This document shows, one piece after another, positions 27,012 through 35,483 of a DNA stretch of 64,000 bases. A program made the position numbers and the translations under genes. This DNA is from Flavobacteriales bacterium (GTDB taxonomy: Bacteria > Bacteroidota > Bacteroidia > Flavobacteriales_D > CAJJDF01): positions 198,805 to 262,804 of the forward strand of contig JABAYJ010000006.1 of assembly GCA_018609055.1 (NCBI GenBank), given 5' to 3'. The notes below the pieces were generated by a model, which searched no databases, was not told where the DNA came from, and was given only the letters and a program-made list of their open reading frames with translations. The stretch's first letter is position 1. The number at the start of each line of letters is the position of its first letter.

Positions 27012-29588
27012 ATGAAATTATTATTTACCTCATTATTATCCTTAGCACTTGTTGCTGGATCTTCGAGTACTGCCAACAGTCAGCTTTTTAAAAAAAATAA
27101 AAAGAAAACTGTAACTAAAACACCTTCAAAACCAAAAGCAGCCTATAAATCAATCGCCTCAGTGACAAAAAAGTGCGAAAAATTTGATGGTTTATTCCCA
27201 ATTTATCAAGATACTACCACTGGTAAAATGTTTATTGAAATCAGTAAAGAGAAACTAGGTGAGGAGTTTATTCATTTCAGTTATGTAGAAAATGGAGTAA
27301 TGGATGCTGGAGCATTTAAAGGTTCTTACAGAGGTTCAAAGATTTTTAAAATCAATAAATATTACGGAAATATTGAATTTACTCTTGAGAACACCAATTA
27401 CTATTTTAATCCTGACAATGAGATTAGTAAATCATCAGAAACAAACATTAACAAGCCAATTATAATAAGCGAGAAGATTGCAGCCAAAACTGGTGATAAT
27501 TACCTTATTAGTGCTTCTTCTTTATTTTTAACTGAAAGTTTTTCTCAAATAAAACCTAAATATCCACCAGGATATAGAGGTGTGAGATTAGGAGGACTGA
27601 GTAAATCTAAAACCAAACCACTTAAAATTAAAAACTACCCAGAAAATACGGACGTGAGATCTTTGTACGTATACGATAATCCATCTGGATCAAGAAGAGG
27701 AAGTGCAGCAATTACTAGTGCTCAGAGTATTTCTATCACTTATCACCATAGTTTAATTGCAATGCCTGATAATGATTTTAAACCAAGAAGAGATGACCCT
27801 CGTTTAGGATATTTCATGACTCAAGTAACTGATCAAACTTCTGCCTCAGTAACTCCTTATAAAGATATGATTCACAGATGGAACTTGGTGAAAAAGAATC
27901 CTGAAGCTGCCATGTCTGAGCCAGTAAAGCCTATTATTTGGTGGATTGAAAATACTACTCCAAAAGAATTAAGACCAATTATTAAAGAAGGAGTTGAACA
28001 ATGGAATTTAGCTTTTGAAAAAGCTGGATTTAAAAATGCGGTAGTTGTAAATATTCAACCAGATGATGCCGATTGGGATGCTGGCGATATTCGTTACAAT
28101 GTATTAAGATGGACTTCTACTCCTGCCCCACCGTTTGGCGGATACGGACCAAGCTTTGTAAACCCTAGAACTGGAGAAATTCTTGGAGCAGATATTATGC
28201 TAGAGTATGTTTACATTTTAGGAAGAATTAGACAGGAGAAAATGTTTGAACAAGCAGGACTTGGAATAATGGAAACTGCAGAAGAATTGCTATTAGACAA
28301 TCACGACCATCAAACTTGTATGGTAGGTACAATGATGCAGGAAGATGTGTTTTTTGGAAACACTTCTATGGATTTATTAGACTTAACTGGAGTTGAAAAA
28401 AATCGTTTTATAAGAGAATCTATCCAAAGACTTGTATTACACGAAGTAGGACATACTTTAGGACTTAACCACAACATGAAAGGAAGTTCGATACAATCTG
28501 TAGAAGACTTAAAGAATGAGGCTAAAATGAAGCAAGAAGGAATGTGTAATTCTGTAATGGAATATCCTTCTATTAATTTTGCTCTAAACAAAAACGAACA
28601 GACTTATTACTATGATGATAAACCAGGTTTATATGATCATTGGGTAATCGAATATGGATACTCTCAAGGATTAGATGATGCTGAAGAAGAAGAAAAAAGA
28701 TTGACAAAAATCTTGGCTCGTTCTACAGATCCTAAATTGGTATTTGGTAATGATGCTGATGATATGCGTTCTCCAGGAAAAGGAATTGACCCAATGGTAA
28801 ATATTTACGATTTATCAAACGATCCTGTGGCTTATGGTATTGATAGAATTAAATTAATTAATGAAAAATTAATGCCTCAATTACTAACTAAATATGCGAA
28901 GGACAACCAATCGTACATGGAATTAAGAAGTAGTTATTTGTCATTATCAGGACAAAAAGCCATTCAATTAAATATAATGACTCGTCAAATTGGTGGTGTA
29001 TATGTAAATCGTGCTTTCGAAGGACAAGCTACTACTACCGATCCATTAACTCCAGTTCCTTACTCTAAACAAAAAGCAGCTATGGATGCTTTAACAAAAC
29101 ATGCTTTTGCTCCCAATGTATTTGAAGTAGACGCAAATCTTATGAGACACTTGCAAGCGCAAAGAAGAGGATTTGGATTTTTTAGATCTGGTGAAGACCC
29201 TAAGATTAGTGACAGGAACGTAAGAACGCAAAGCATGTTGCTGGCTCACCTTTTACACCCTAATGTATTAAAAAGGATTACAGATTCTGAAATGTATGGG
29301 AATACCTATAAATTATCAGAATACATGGGTGATTTAACAAAAGCAATGTTTGAAGCTGACAGAAAAATTGCTGTGTCTAGTGCTCGTCAAAACTTACAGT
29401 TATTGTACACTAAGTATTTGATTGGTTACCTAGGAAACAAAAAGACTTTATTGAGTACAAGGTCACAAGTATTGTATGAATTGAATGAAATTCTTAAAAT
29501 ATCTAAAGAATCAAGCTCAGATGTTTCGACAAAAGCACACAAAATGCACTTAAAATTAATAATTGAAAGTGCCTTGAAAACCGACTAA
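27012..29588 (+). CDS. Secreted zinc-dependent metalloprotease (DUF5117/DUF4953 type)
   Basis: An 858-residue protein with a signal peptide (LLFTSLLSLALVAGSSS). A DUF5117-like N-terminal region (about 60-200) precedes a catalytic domain with the extended zinc motif HEVGHTLGLNHN (about 480-491), HExxHxxGxxH, followed by a Met-turn candidate NSVMEYPSINFA (about 517-528). This is the common 800-900 residue metalloprotease of Bacteroidota. A conserved HEXXH helix and length indicate an active enzyme; substrates are unknown. No T9SS sorting domain is visible at the C-terminus, so it is probably periplasmic. Confidence 0.88.
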   Translation: MKLLFTSLLSLALVAGSSSTANSQLFKKNKKKTVTKTPSKPKAAYKSIASVTKKCEKFDGLFPIYQDTTTGKMFIEISKEKLGEEFIHFSYVENGVMDAGAFKGSYRGSKIFKINKYYGNIEFTLENTNYYFNPDNEISKSSETNINKPIIISEKIAAKTGDNYLISASSLFLTESFSQIKPKYPPGYRGVRLGGLSKSKTKPLKIKNYPENTDVRSLYVYDNPSGSRRGSAAITSAQSISITYHHSLIAMPDNDFKPRRDDPRLGYFMTQVTDQTSASVTPYKDMIHRWNLVKKNPEAAMSEPVKPIIWWIENTTPKELRPIIKEGVEQWNLAFEKAGFKNAVVVNIQPDDADWDAGDIRYNVLRWTSTPAPPFGGYGPSFVNPRTGEILGADIMLEYVYILGRIRQEKMFEQAGLGIMETAEELLLDNHDHQTCMVGTMMQEDVFFGNTSMDLLDLTGVEKNRFIRESIQRLVLHEVGHTLGLNHNMKGSSIQSVEDLKNEAKMKQEGMCNSVMEYPSINFALNKNEQTYYYDDKPGLYDHWVIEYGYSQGLDDAEEEEKRLTKILARSTDPKLVFGNDADDMRSPGKGIDPMVNIYDLSNDPVAYGIDRIKLINEKLMPQLLTKYAKDNQSYMELRSSYLSLSGQKAIQLNIMTRQIGGVYVNRAFEGQATTTDPLTPVPYSKQKAAMDALTKHAFAPNVFEVDANLMRHLQAQRRGFGFFRSGEDPKISDRNVRTQSMLLAHLLHPNVLKRITDSEMYGNTYKLSEYMGDLTKAMFEADRKIAVSSARQNLQLLYTKYLIGYLGNKKTLLSTRSQVLYELNEILKISKESSSDVSTKAHKMHLKLIIESALKTD

Positions 29589-29608
29589 ATGCTACAAAAA
29601 GTTCATCT

Positions 29609-29646
29609 TAAAATCCCCTTCAAAATATTGTTGGGGATTTTTTTTA
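29609..29646 (+). terminator. Intrinsic terminator after metalloprotease gene
   Basis: A stem AAATCCCC / GGGGATTT with a 15-nt AT-rich loop, followed by a T-run, 22 nt after the stop. Confidence 0.8.
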
Positions 29647-29654
29647 TTTATTTG

Positions 29655-29685
29655 TTTGTGATAATGAAAAAGAATTCTACTTTTG
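29655..29685 (+). promoter_or_regulatory. Promoter TTTG-N19-TACTTTTG for tRNA-Ser
   Basis: Exact match to the Bacteroidota consensus with 19-nt spacing. The -7 box ends only four bases before the first base of the tRNA, so transcription starts at or next to the mature 5' end. Confidence 0.75.
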
Positions 29686-29689
29686 CAGT

Positions 29690-29774
29690 GGAGATGTGGC
29701 AGAGTGGTCGAATGCACTTGTCTTGAAAACAAGCGTGCTGCGAGGTACCGGGGGTTCGAATCCCTCCATCTCCG
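29690..29774 (+). tRNA. tRNA-Ser(UGA)
   Basis: An 85-nt gene. The acceptor stem GGAGATG pairs with CATCTCC; the D-arm is GGCAGAGTGGTCGAATGC; the anticodon stem-loop CTTGT-CTTGAAA-ACAAG has anticodon TGA; a long variable arm precedes the T-arm GGGGGTTCGAATCCC. The discriminator is G. CCA is not encoded. Confidence 0.97.
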
Positions 29775-29782
29775 CTCAGAGC

Positions 29783-29816
29783 AAAGCTCAATTTCTTTTA
29801 GAAATTGAGCTTTTTT
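29783..29816 (+). terminator. Intrinsic terminator after tRNA-Ser
   Basis: A 13-bp perfect stem AAAGCTCAATTTC / GAAATTGAGCTTT with a five-base loop, ending in a T-run. Confidence 0.9.
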
Positions 29817-29870
29817 CGTTTTAAGAAAATCCTAAACACACATTCTTTACACCTATTTTGATTAATTAAG

Positions 29871-30350
29871 ATGTACAAAACAATTAAATCAATACTATTA
29901 CTGATGCTAACCATTAGTACACTTTATTTAATTTGGCTCTTTCCTAGAGAAAATCAAACAGTAATTGTAATCTCTCGTTTTGTACTTTTCATAATATGTA
30001 TTTACATAAACTTTAGAACCATAAAAAAAAATTTCTTTATTGAAGAGAATGATAGTCTACTTGATGAAGCTTTTATACATGATAACATTAAAACACAAAT
30101 TGAGTTTAGGACAAGAATCATTTTAGCTTTCATCATTAATTTTATTCTGCTACTATCATTTCTTGAAATTAATTATGAATTGTTGGATGTTATATTTTTA
30201 AGGACGAGAGAATTTAGATTAAACAATCTTTATTATTACTTATTCTACTTTTCATCAATTATGAATGTAACTACTATCATTTCATTACTAATTGATGTTA
30301 TGACATTCAGAAGGCTAAATAAATCTAAAAATCAACATAATATTTTCTAG
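29871..30350 (+). CDS. Hypothetical four-helix membrane protein
   Basis: A 159-residue protein with about four hydrophobic helices (about 7-24, 30-48, 83-102, 122-145) separated by short charged loops, one holding EENDSLLDEAFIHDN. No recognised family. It lies between the tRNA-Ser terminator and the first YceI gene and seems to be a lone gene. Very AT-rich. Start ATG at 29871 directly precedes the first helix. Confidence 0.5.
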   Translation: MYKTIKSILLLMLTISTLYLIWLFPRENQTVIVISRFVLFIICIYINFRTIKKNFFIEENDSLLDEAFIHDNIKTQIEFRTRIILAFIINFILLLSFLEINYELLDVIFLRTREFRLNNLYYYLFYFSSIMNVTTIISLLIDVMTFRRLNKSKNQHNIF

Positions 30351-30438
30351 AATCAATTTCATAATGAAATATTAATGCAGATTAACATATTCTAATTTGC
30401 TATTGACTATTTTTACAAAAAATTAATAAAAACAAACA

Positions 30439-31086
30439 ATGAAAAAATTTATTTTACCAGCCTTATTAATGGCAACAATTATGACTTCATGTGGAAGTGA
30501 TGCAGTAGAAGCAACTGATGCAAAAGAAGTTAAAGAAGTAGCTGTAACAGCAACTTACAGCACTTTAGGAGATCACAATCACGTAGATTGGAAAGCTTGG
30601 CACCTTGCTAAAACTGGAGAAAGATCTGGATCTGTAATGTTAAAAAGTGCTGAAGCTTCAGTAAACGAAGGAATGTTAGCAGGAGGGAAATTTGTTCTTG
30701 ACTTAGCTAACTTAACAGTTTCTAACTTTGGAGAAGATACTGCACAGAACGAAAAATTAAGAGGTCACTTAGTAAGTGGAGATTTCTTTTTAACTGATTC
30801 TTTCCCAACAGCTACTTTCGAAATCACAAGTGTAGATACTACTTCTGGTGATTACAATGCTAAAGTAAGTGGAAACTTAACTATCAAAGGAGCAACTAAA
30901 AACATTACATTTATGGCAAAAGTAAATGTTACTGAAGATGCTTTATCTTTATCATCTGAGTCTTTTGAAGTAGACAGAAGTGATTGGGGATTAACTTACC
31001 ATGCTGAAGGAAGCGAAGGTGTACCAACTGATTATTTAATTTCTGATGAAATTGAATTTACAATTCACGCTAACGTTACTAAGTAA
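30439..31086 (+). CDS. YceI-family lipoprotein
   Basis: A 215-residue YceI lipocalin-like protein. The signal peptide MKKFILPALLMATIMTSCGS ends in lipobox MTSC, so it is anchored to a membrane. The mature part carries the YceI sheet (HVDWKAWHLAKTGERSGSVM, FDLANLTVSNF, SFPTATFEIT, DRSDWGLTYHAEG). YceI proteins bind isoprenoid-type lipids in known structures; the role here is unknown. A paralogue of about 50% similarity follows 80 nt later, beyond a terminator. Confidence 0.88.
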   Translation: MKKFILPALLMATIMTSCGSDAVEATDAKEVKEVAVTATYSTLGDHNHVDWKAWHLAKTGERSGSVMLKSAEASVNEGMLAGGKFVLDLANLTVSNFGEDTAQNEKLRGHLVSGDFFLTDSFPTATFEITSVDTTSGDYNAKVSGNLTIKGATKNITFMAKVNVTEDALSLSSESFEVDRSDWGLTYHAEGSEGVPTDYLISDEIEFTIHANVTK

Positions 31087-31109
31087 TTAATTACTTAACA
31101 TATTAAATT

Positions 31110-31144
31110 AAAAATCTCCTTGCTTTGCTTGGGGATTTTTTTTT
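31110..31144 (+). terminator. Intrinsic terminator between the two YceI genes
   Basis: A stem AAAAATCTCC / GGGGATTTTT (one G-U pair) followed by a T-run. It separates the paralogues into different transcripts. Confidence 0.7.
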
Positions 31145-31166
31145 ACCTTTCAAATAAATTTACTCA

Positions 31167-31778
31167 ATGAAAAAGCTTATTCTAATTTTATTACCTCTTA
31201 GCATGTTTGTTTTAGGATTTAAGCTTGTTAATAGCACAGCAAACTACTCTACTTACTCCAAAGTATCAGATGAATCCAAGGTGGAATGGAAAGCATGGCA
31301 CTTGGGTAAAACTGGCGAACGATATGGAATAGTAAAACTTAAAAGCGGAAAGCTAAACTTAAAAGATGGAAAATTACATTCGGGTAAATTTATAATGGAT
31401 ATCCTAAACCTTACTGTTGAAAATTTTGATGACGATAATAATGAAAAACTAATGGATCACTTAAATAGTATGGATTTCTTTATGACTGATGAATTTCCTA
31501 CAGCTAAATTCGAAATAACTAACGCTACTCCAATTGAAGGAGAGTACAACTATTTACTTGAGGGAAATCTTTTGATTAAAAACGTAAATAAGAACATCCA
31601 ATTTAATGTGAATGTGATCCAAACAGAAAAGGAAATTTCACTGGTATCCGAATATTTTGAAGTAGACCGAACAGATTGGGGATTAAATTACCATACCGAA
31701 TCATCTGTTGGAATCCCTGTAGATTATTTAATTGCGAATGAAATAGGCTTTAAAATTCATTTGAAACTAACTAAATAA
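31167..31778 (+). CDS. YceI-family protein (paralogue)
   Basis: A 203-residue YceI protein with a cleavable signal peptide (LILILLPLSMFVLGFKLVNS) but no lipobox Cys, so soluble in the periplasm or outer space, unlike its lipoprotein neighbour. Conserved stretches match the first copy: VEWKAWHLGKTGERYGIVKL, EFPTAKFEIT, EVDRTDWGLNYHTES. The tandem pair points to a local duplication followed by a change in location. Confidence 0.85.
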   Translation: MKKLILILLPLSMFVLGFKLVNSTANYSTYSKVSDESKVEWKAWHLGKTGERYGIVKLKSGKLNLKDGKLHSGKFIMDILNLTVENFDDDNNEKLMDHLNSMDFFMTDEFPTAKFEITNATPIEGEYNYLLEGNLLIKNVNKNIQFNVNVIQTEKEISLVSEYFEVDRTDWGLNYHTESSVGIPVDYLIANEIGFKIHLKLTK

Positions 31779-31793
31779 CCAAACTATTATCCA

Positions 31794-31830
31794 CAAAAAA
31801 ACTCTTAGCAAATGCTAAGAGTTTTTTTTG
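31794..31830. terminator. Intrinsic terminator, bidirectional shape
   Basis: A perfect 12-bp stem AAACTCTTAGCA / TGCTAAGAGTTT with a two-base loop, A-run on one side and T-run on the other, between the second YceI gene and tRNA-Gly. It may serve both strands. Confidence 0.85.
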
Positions 31831-31874
31831 TGTCTTACTTTTAAAAGTAAATGTTCTACATCTGTAAAACTATG

Positions 31875-31947
31875 AGCGGGAGACGGGGCTCAAACCCGCG
31901 ACCCTCAGCTTGGAAGGCTGACGCTCTATCAACTGAGCTACTCCCGC
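31875..31947 (-). tRNA. tRNA-Gly(UCC)
   Basis: A 73-nt gene on the minus strand. Acceptor GCGGGAG pairs with CTCCCGC; D-arm TAGCTCAGTTGATAGAGC; anticodon loop CTTCCAA (anticodon TCC) in a TCAGC/GCTGA stem; T-arm CGCGGGTTTGAGCCCCG. Discriminator T; CCA not encoded. Confidence 0.96.
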
Positions 31948-31986
31948 TTAAAGAGTTGGCAAATGTAATAAAATTTATTAAAAAGC

Positions 31987-32910
31987 CTAAGCTAAAAGTC
32001 CATTAGTTGTTTTTACTCCTTCAGCACTTTCTTGCATCTTAGCTTTTTCAGCATCTGTAAGCGAAATTTCAACAATTTTTTCTATTCCATTTTTTCCTAA
32101 AATTACTGGAACTCCAATACATAAATCAGATAATCCGAACTCTCCGTCTAATAAAGTAGAACAAGGGAACATTTTCTTTTGGTCACAAGCAATTGCTTGA
32201 ACTAATCCAGAAACTGCTGCACCTGGTGCATACCAAGCAGATGTTCCTAATAATCCTGTAAGAGTTGCTCCTCCAACTTTAGTTGCCTGAACTACCTCTT
32301 CCATTCTTTCTGCACTTAAAAACTCAGAAACTGGAACTCCGTTTCTTGTTGCTTTATTAATCAAAGGAACCATTCCTTTATCAGAGTGACCTCCTATTAC
32401 CATTCCATCAACATCAGAAATTGGACATTCCAAAGCTTCAGCTAATCTGTATTTGAATCTAGCAGAATCTAAAGCTCCACCCATTCCAATAATTTTATGC
32501 TTTGGTAAGTTTGTAGATTGGTGAACTAAATAAGTCATTGTATCCATTGGGTTAGAAACCACAATGATGATTGTATCAGGCGAATGCTGAATTAATGAAG
32601 AAGAAACTGTTTTTACAATTCCTGCGTTAATTCCAATCAATTCATCTCTTGTCATTCCTGGTTTTCTTGGAATTCCTGATGTAATTACACAAATATCACT
32701 ACCTGCAGTTTTAGAATAATCGTTAGTACTTCCAATAATTTTCGTATCAAATCCGTTTAAAGATGCTGTCTGCATAAGGTCCATTGCTTTTCCTTCTGCA
32801 AATCCTTCTTTAATATCTAATAGTACAACTTCCGAAGCGAAATCTTTAATCGCTATGTATTCTGCACAACTGGCACCTACTGCTCCAGCTCCTACAACTG
32901 TTACTTTCAT
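31987..32910 (-). CDS. mdh: Malate dehydrogenase
   Basis: NAD-dependent malate/oxaloacetate interconversion in the TCA cycle. The 307-residue LDH-like type protein shows the Rossmann glycine loop VVGAGAVGASCAEYIA (residues 5-20), VITSGIPRKPGMTRDELIGI (about 76-95, substrate arginine loop), VSNPMDTMTYL and the catalytic His in VIGGHSDKGMVPL (about 173). It lies alone, just downstream of tRNA-Gly on the same strand. Confidence 0.95.
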   Translation of the reverse strand: MKVTVVGAGAVGASCAEYIAIKDFASEVVLLDIKEGFAEGKAMDLMQTASLNGFDTKIIGSTNDYSKTAGSDICVITSGIPRKPGMTRDELIGINAGIVKTVSSSLIQHSPDTIIIVVSNPMDTMTYLVHQSTNLPKHKIIGMGGALDSARFKYRLAEALECPISDVDGMVIGGHSDKGMVPLINKATRNGVPVSEFLSAERMEEVVQATKVGGATLTGLLGTSAWYAPGAAVSGLVQAIACDQKKMFPCSTLLDGEFGLSDLCIGVPVILGKNGIEKIVEISLTDAEKAKMQESAEGVKTTNGLLA

Positions 32911-33113
32911 ATCGTTATTTTTGGGGTTAGTGAATAAATAAACTTATACCGTGAAATTACAAAAATTAGATAAAATATATGGATATTAGCTATTATTCTT
33001 ACACAGATACTATTTCTAATTAAATGAACCAACTACAATTCTAATAGAATTGAAACAGAATAAGGCAACCACTGAAATTACTAACCGTTTAAATAACGAA
33101 AACTGAAGATACT

Positions 33114-33677
33114 TTGACGAAAGAAGAGCTGAATGAAGTCATTAACCTATGTATTAAGAAAGAAGAAAAAGGGCAAGAACTCTTTTTTAAGCATTTCTAT
33201 GGAAAAATGATGGCAGTTTGTTCACGTTATGCAAGAGACAGAGATGAAGCTCAAGATATTTTGCAAGACGCCTTTATGAAAGTATTTGATAATTTACAAA
33301 AGTATGAGATTACTGGTTCTATTGAAGGTTGGGTTCGAAGAATATTCGTAAACACAGCCATAGATCATTACCGAAAACAGAAAAACAAATTCAACATTGA
33401 AGAAGATGGAAGGATTGAAGATGAAGACAGTTATTATAACGAATTAGAAGAAAATGATAGTGTTTATAGCAAGATAAAACCTACAGATATTACTGATGCT
33501 ATGGAACAACTTTCCCCAGCATATAAAATGGTTTTTAACTTGTACGCTATCGAAAATTATACCCACCAAGAGGTGGCTGAGATATTGGACATAAACATAG
33601 GAACATCAAAATCGAACTATGCAAAGGCCAAACAGAAAGTAAGAGAAATATTAGAAAAAAAGTTTCACCTGGTGTGA
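33114..33677 (+). CDS. ECF-family RNA polymerase sigma factor
   Basis: A 187-residue sigma-70 family ECF factor. Region 2 (about 35-100) has YARDRDEAQDILQDAFMKVF and SIEGWVRRIFVNTAIDHYRK; region 4 (about 135-185) has EQLSPAYKMVFNLYAIENYT then HQEVAEILDINIGTSKSNYA. The start is TTG at 33114 (MTKEELNEVINLC). The next gene, 15 nt downstream, encodes a single-pass membrane protein that fits a cognate anti-sigma factor. The pair is followed by two exported proteins, so it may control surface-protein output. Confidence 0.92.
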   Translation: MTKEELNEVINLCIKKEEKGQELFFKHFYGKMMAVCSRYARDRDEAQDILQDAFMKVFDNLQKYEITGSIEGWVRRIFVNTAIDHYRKQKNKFNIEEDGRIEDEDSYYNELEENDSVYSKIKPTDITDAMEQLSPAYKMVFNLYAIENYTHQEVAEILDINIGTSKSNYAKAKQKVREILEKKFHLV

Positions 33678-33692
33678 AACGAAATATAAAGA

Positions 33693-34988
33693 ATGAAACA
33701 AAATTTTGAACAAATAGTACGAGAATCTCTCAACAACCAAGAGTTGCCATATGAAGCTGGCGCTTGGGAGAAATTTCAAGCGAGCACTGTTGCTCCTACT
33801 CCTTTTTACAAATCAATGTGGTTTGTAGCTAGTATAGTTGGATTAATAGTTATTGGAAGCATTGTAGTTACAAACACTTCTAATTCTGAATTAAATAATA
33901 AAGAATTAATTGTTGCTAACGATATAGAAGTTACAAACATAATTACTTCAACTAAAAACGAAACTACACTTTCAGAAAACTCTAATTTAAATGTAGTTAA
34001 TACTGAAATAAATTCAGTTGAAACAACAACAAACATTGAAGACAATTCACCTAAAACTGGTTTAACTGATAATTCATTAAGAACAGAGCCAAACAATTTA
34101 CCTGAAAAAGCAAAATCTAAAGGATTAGGTTCTCAAATAGGTAATGGAGATAATAATAAGATAAAACCTTTAACTCCTATTACTAATCCAAATGAGCCAG
34201 TTACTGTTATCTCAACAGAAATGGCTAGTGCTAGGTTCTTTGTTAAGAACGAAATATGCCAAGGAAGTAAAATCTACTTAGTTTCTGAAGAGAACAATCC
34301 TAATCACAACTATGTGTGGACTGTTAACAGAACAAAAATATTAAAAGGTGCATCCTCTGAGTATGTGGCAAAAGATGCTGGCGAGAATGAAATCATACTT
34401 GCAATTTTCGATAAAAACGGAAAGCAACTGGCCAGTAAAAGCTCTCAAATCACTGTTAATCAGGTACCATCAAGTGATGTCACTATTAACAGAAACAAAT
34501 CAAGTTTAGTAAATGAATTTGAAATTGTGAATAATGATTCCTATTCTGCAATGACAATAAATTATGGAGATGGAACATCATCTACTGAAGATTACACTCA
34601 CACCTATAAAGGACAAGGAATATACCAATGTAATATTTCTCTTACATCTGAAGAAGGTTGTGTAACAACCATAAAAGAAAAAATTGAGCTGGAAGGGTAT
34701 TACAATTTCCAGAAAGATTTTGGATTCTCGCCTTTTGATGATAATAATTTAAACGACTACTTTATTCCTCAAATATTAAAAACTATAAACGTTCCGTTTA
34801 ATATGGTAATTTATTCTCGAAATGGAGAACCTGTTTATACTACTACTTCTGTAGATCAGCCATGGGATGGAAGATTAGCTAATGGAAAACAAAGTAGCTT
34901 TGAGTCTTTTGTATGGGTTGTTACTCTTACCAATGAGTTTGGAGTGAAAGAAACTTATAAAGGAACAGTTACAAATGTCAATAACTAA
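33693..34988 (+). CDS. Single-pass membrane protein, putative anti-sigma with PKD and T9SS-CTD-like domain
   Basis: A 431-residue protein with a short cytoplasmic N-terminus (about 1-40, EQIVRESLNNQELPYEAGAW), one membrane helix (about 44-61) and a low-complexity Thr/Asn/Glu linker (about 62-150). A PKD-like fold follows (about 265-335, MTINYGDGTSSTEDYTHTY), then a 90-residue end resembling T9SS type B sorting domains (FSPFDDNNLNDYFIP, then VIYSRNGEPVYTT, QPWDGRLANG, YKGTVTNV). There is no cleavable signal, so the tail should stay in the periplasm rather than be exported. Its place after an ECF sigma gene suggests an anti-sigma factor; domain recognition is moderate and function inferred. Confidence 0.65.
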   Translation: MKQNFEQIVRESLNNQELPYEAGAWEKFQASTVAPTPFYKSMWFVASIVGLIVIGSIVVTNTSNSELNNKELIVANDIEVTNIITSTKNETTLSENSNLNVVNTEINSVETTTNIEDNSPKTGLTDNSLRTEPNNLPEKAKSKGLGSQIGNGDNNKIKPLTPITNPNEPVTVISTEMASARFFVKNEICQGSKIYLVSEENNPNHNYVWTVNRTKILKGASSEYVAKDAGENEIILAIFDKNGKQLASKSSQITVNQVPSSDVTINRNKSSLVNEFEIVNNDSYSAMTINYGDGTSSTEDYTHTYKGQGIYQCNISLTSEEGCVTTIKEKIELEGYYNFQKDFGFSPFDDNNLNDYFIPQILKTINVPFNMVIYSRNGEPVYTTTSVDQPWDGRLANGKQSSFESFVWVVTLTNEFGVKETYKGTVTNVNN

Positions 34989-35045
34989 TTGTTATTTTTT
35001 TATCAAAATTTTGTATTTTAGTTATATAATTGTTTTCAATATTTT

Positions 35046-35483
35046 ATGAGAAAAATCTTAGCTATATCAATACCAATACTACTTGTTCTCTCAAGTTTTA
35101 CAAACAAGGAGAAACTAGCTAGTTACCTAAGCGAAATATACTCTAGCGAGAGAGTTGAAGAGATAGTTGCAAATCCTGAGCTAGCAAAATATTACAACAA
35201 TGTTTTGTTCAATTCTTACTCATTTGAAAAAATACCTTCAGAAAAGCCTCTTAATCCTGAATGGGAAGTCTTGACTTCTGTAAACATGGTTAACAAAGAG
35301 AAAAAACATTCTGTAAGCTCAATTAATTCTTTAGTTAAAGCCTTAGAAAATGATTATTTCAATATCCTGAGGTATCAATTAGAAAGAAATTATGACACTA
35401 AGAAAATATATATCTTAGGAAATACCAGAACGGTATTACATATAAAACCATATACTTACCTTACTAAACTTCAACAAAAATGA
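35046..35483 (+). CDS. Small exported protein of unknown function
   Basis: A 145-residue protein with an N-terminal signal (MRKILAISIPILLVLSSFTN, no clear lipobox) and a mostly helical charged mature part. It has no recognised motif. Its stop overlaps the next start by 4 nt (ATGA), so it is translationally coupled to the large T9SS protein and lies in the sigma-factor operon. It could be a partner or chaperone of that protein (inference). Confidence 0.6.
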   Translation: MRKILAISIPILLVLSSFTNKEKLASYLSEIYSSERVEEIVANPELAKYYNNVLFNSYSFEKIPSEKPLNPEWEVLTSVNMVNKEKKHSVSSINSLVKALENDYFNILRYQLERNYDTKKIYILGNTRTVLHIKPYTYLTKLQQK

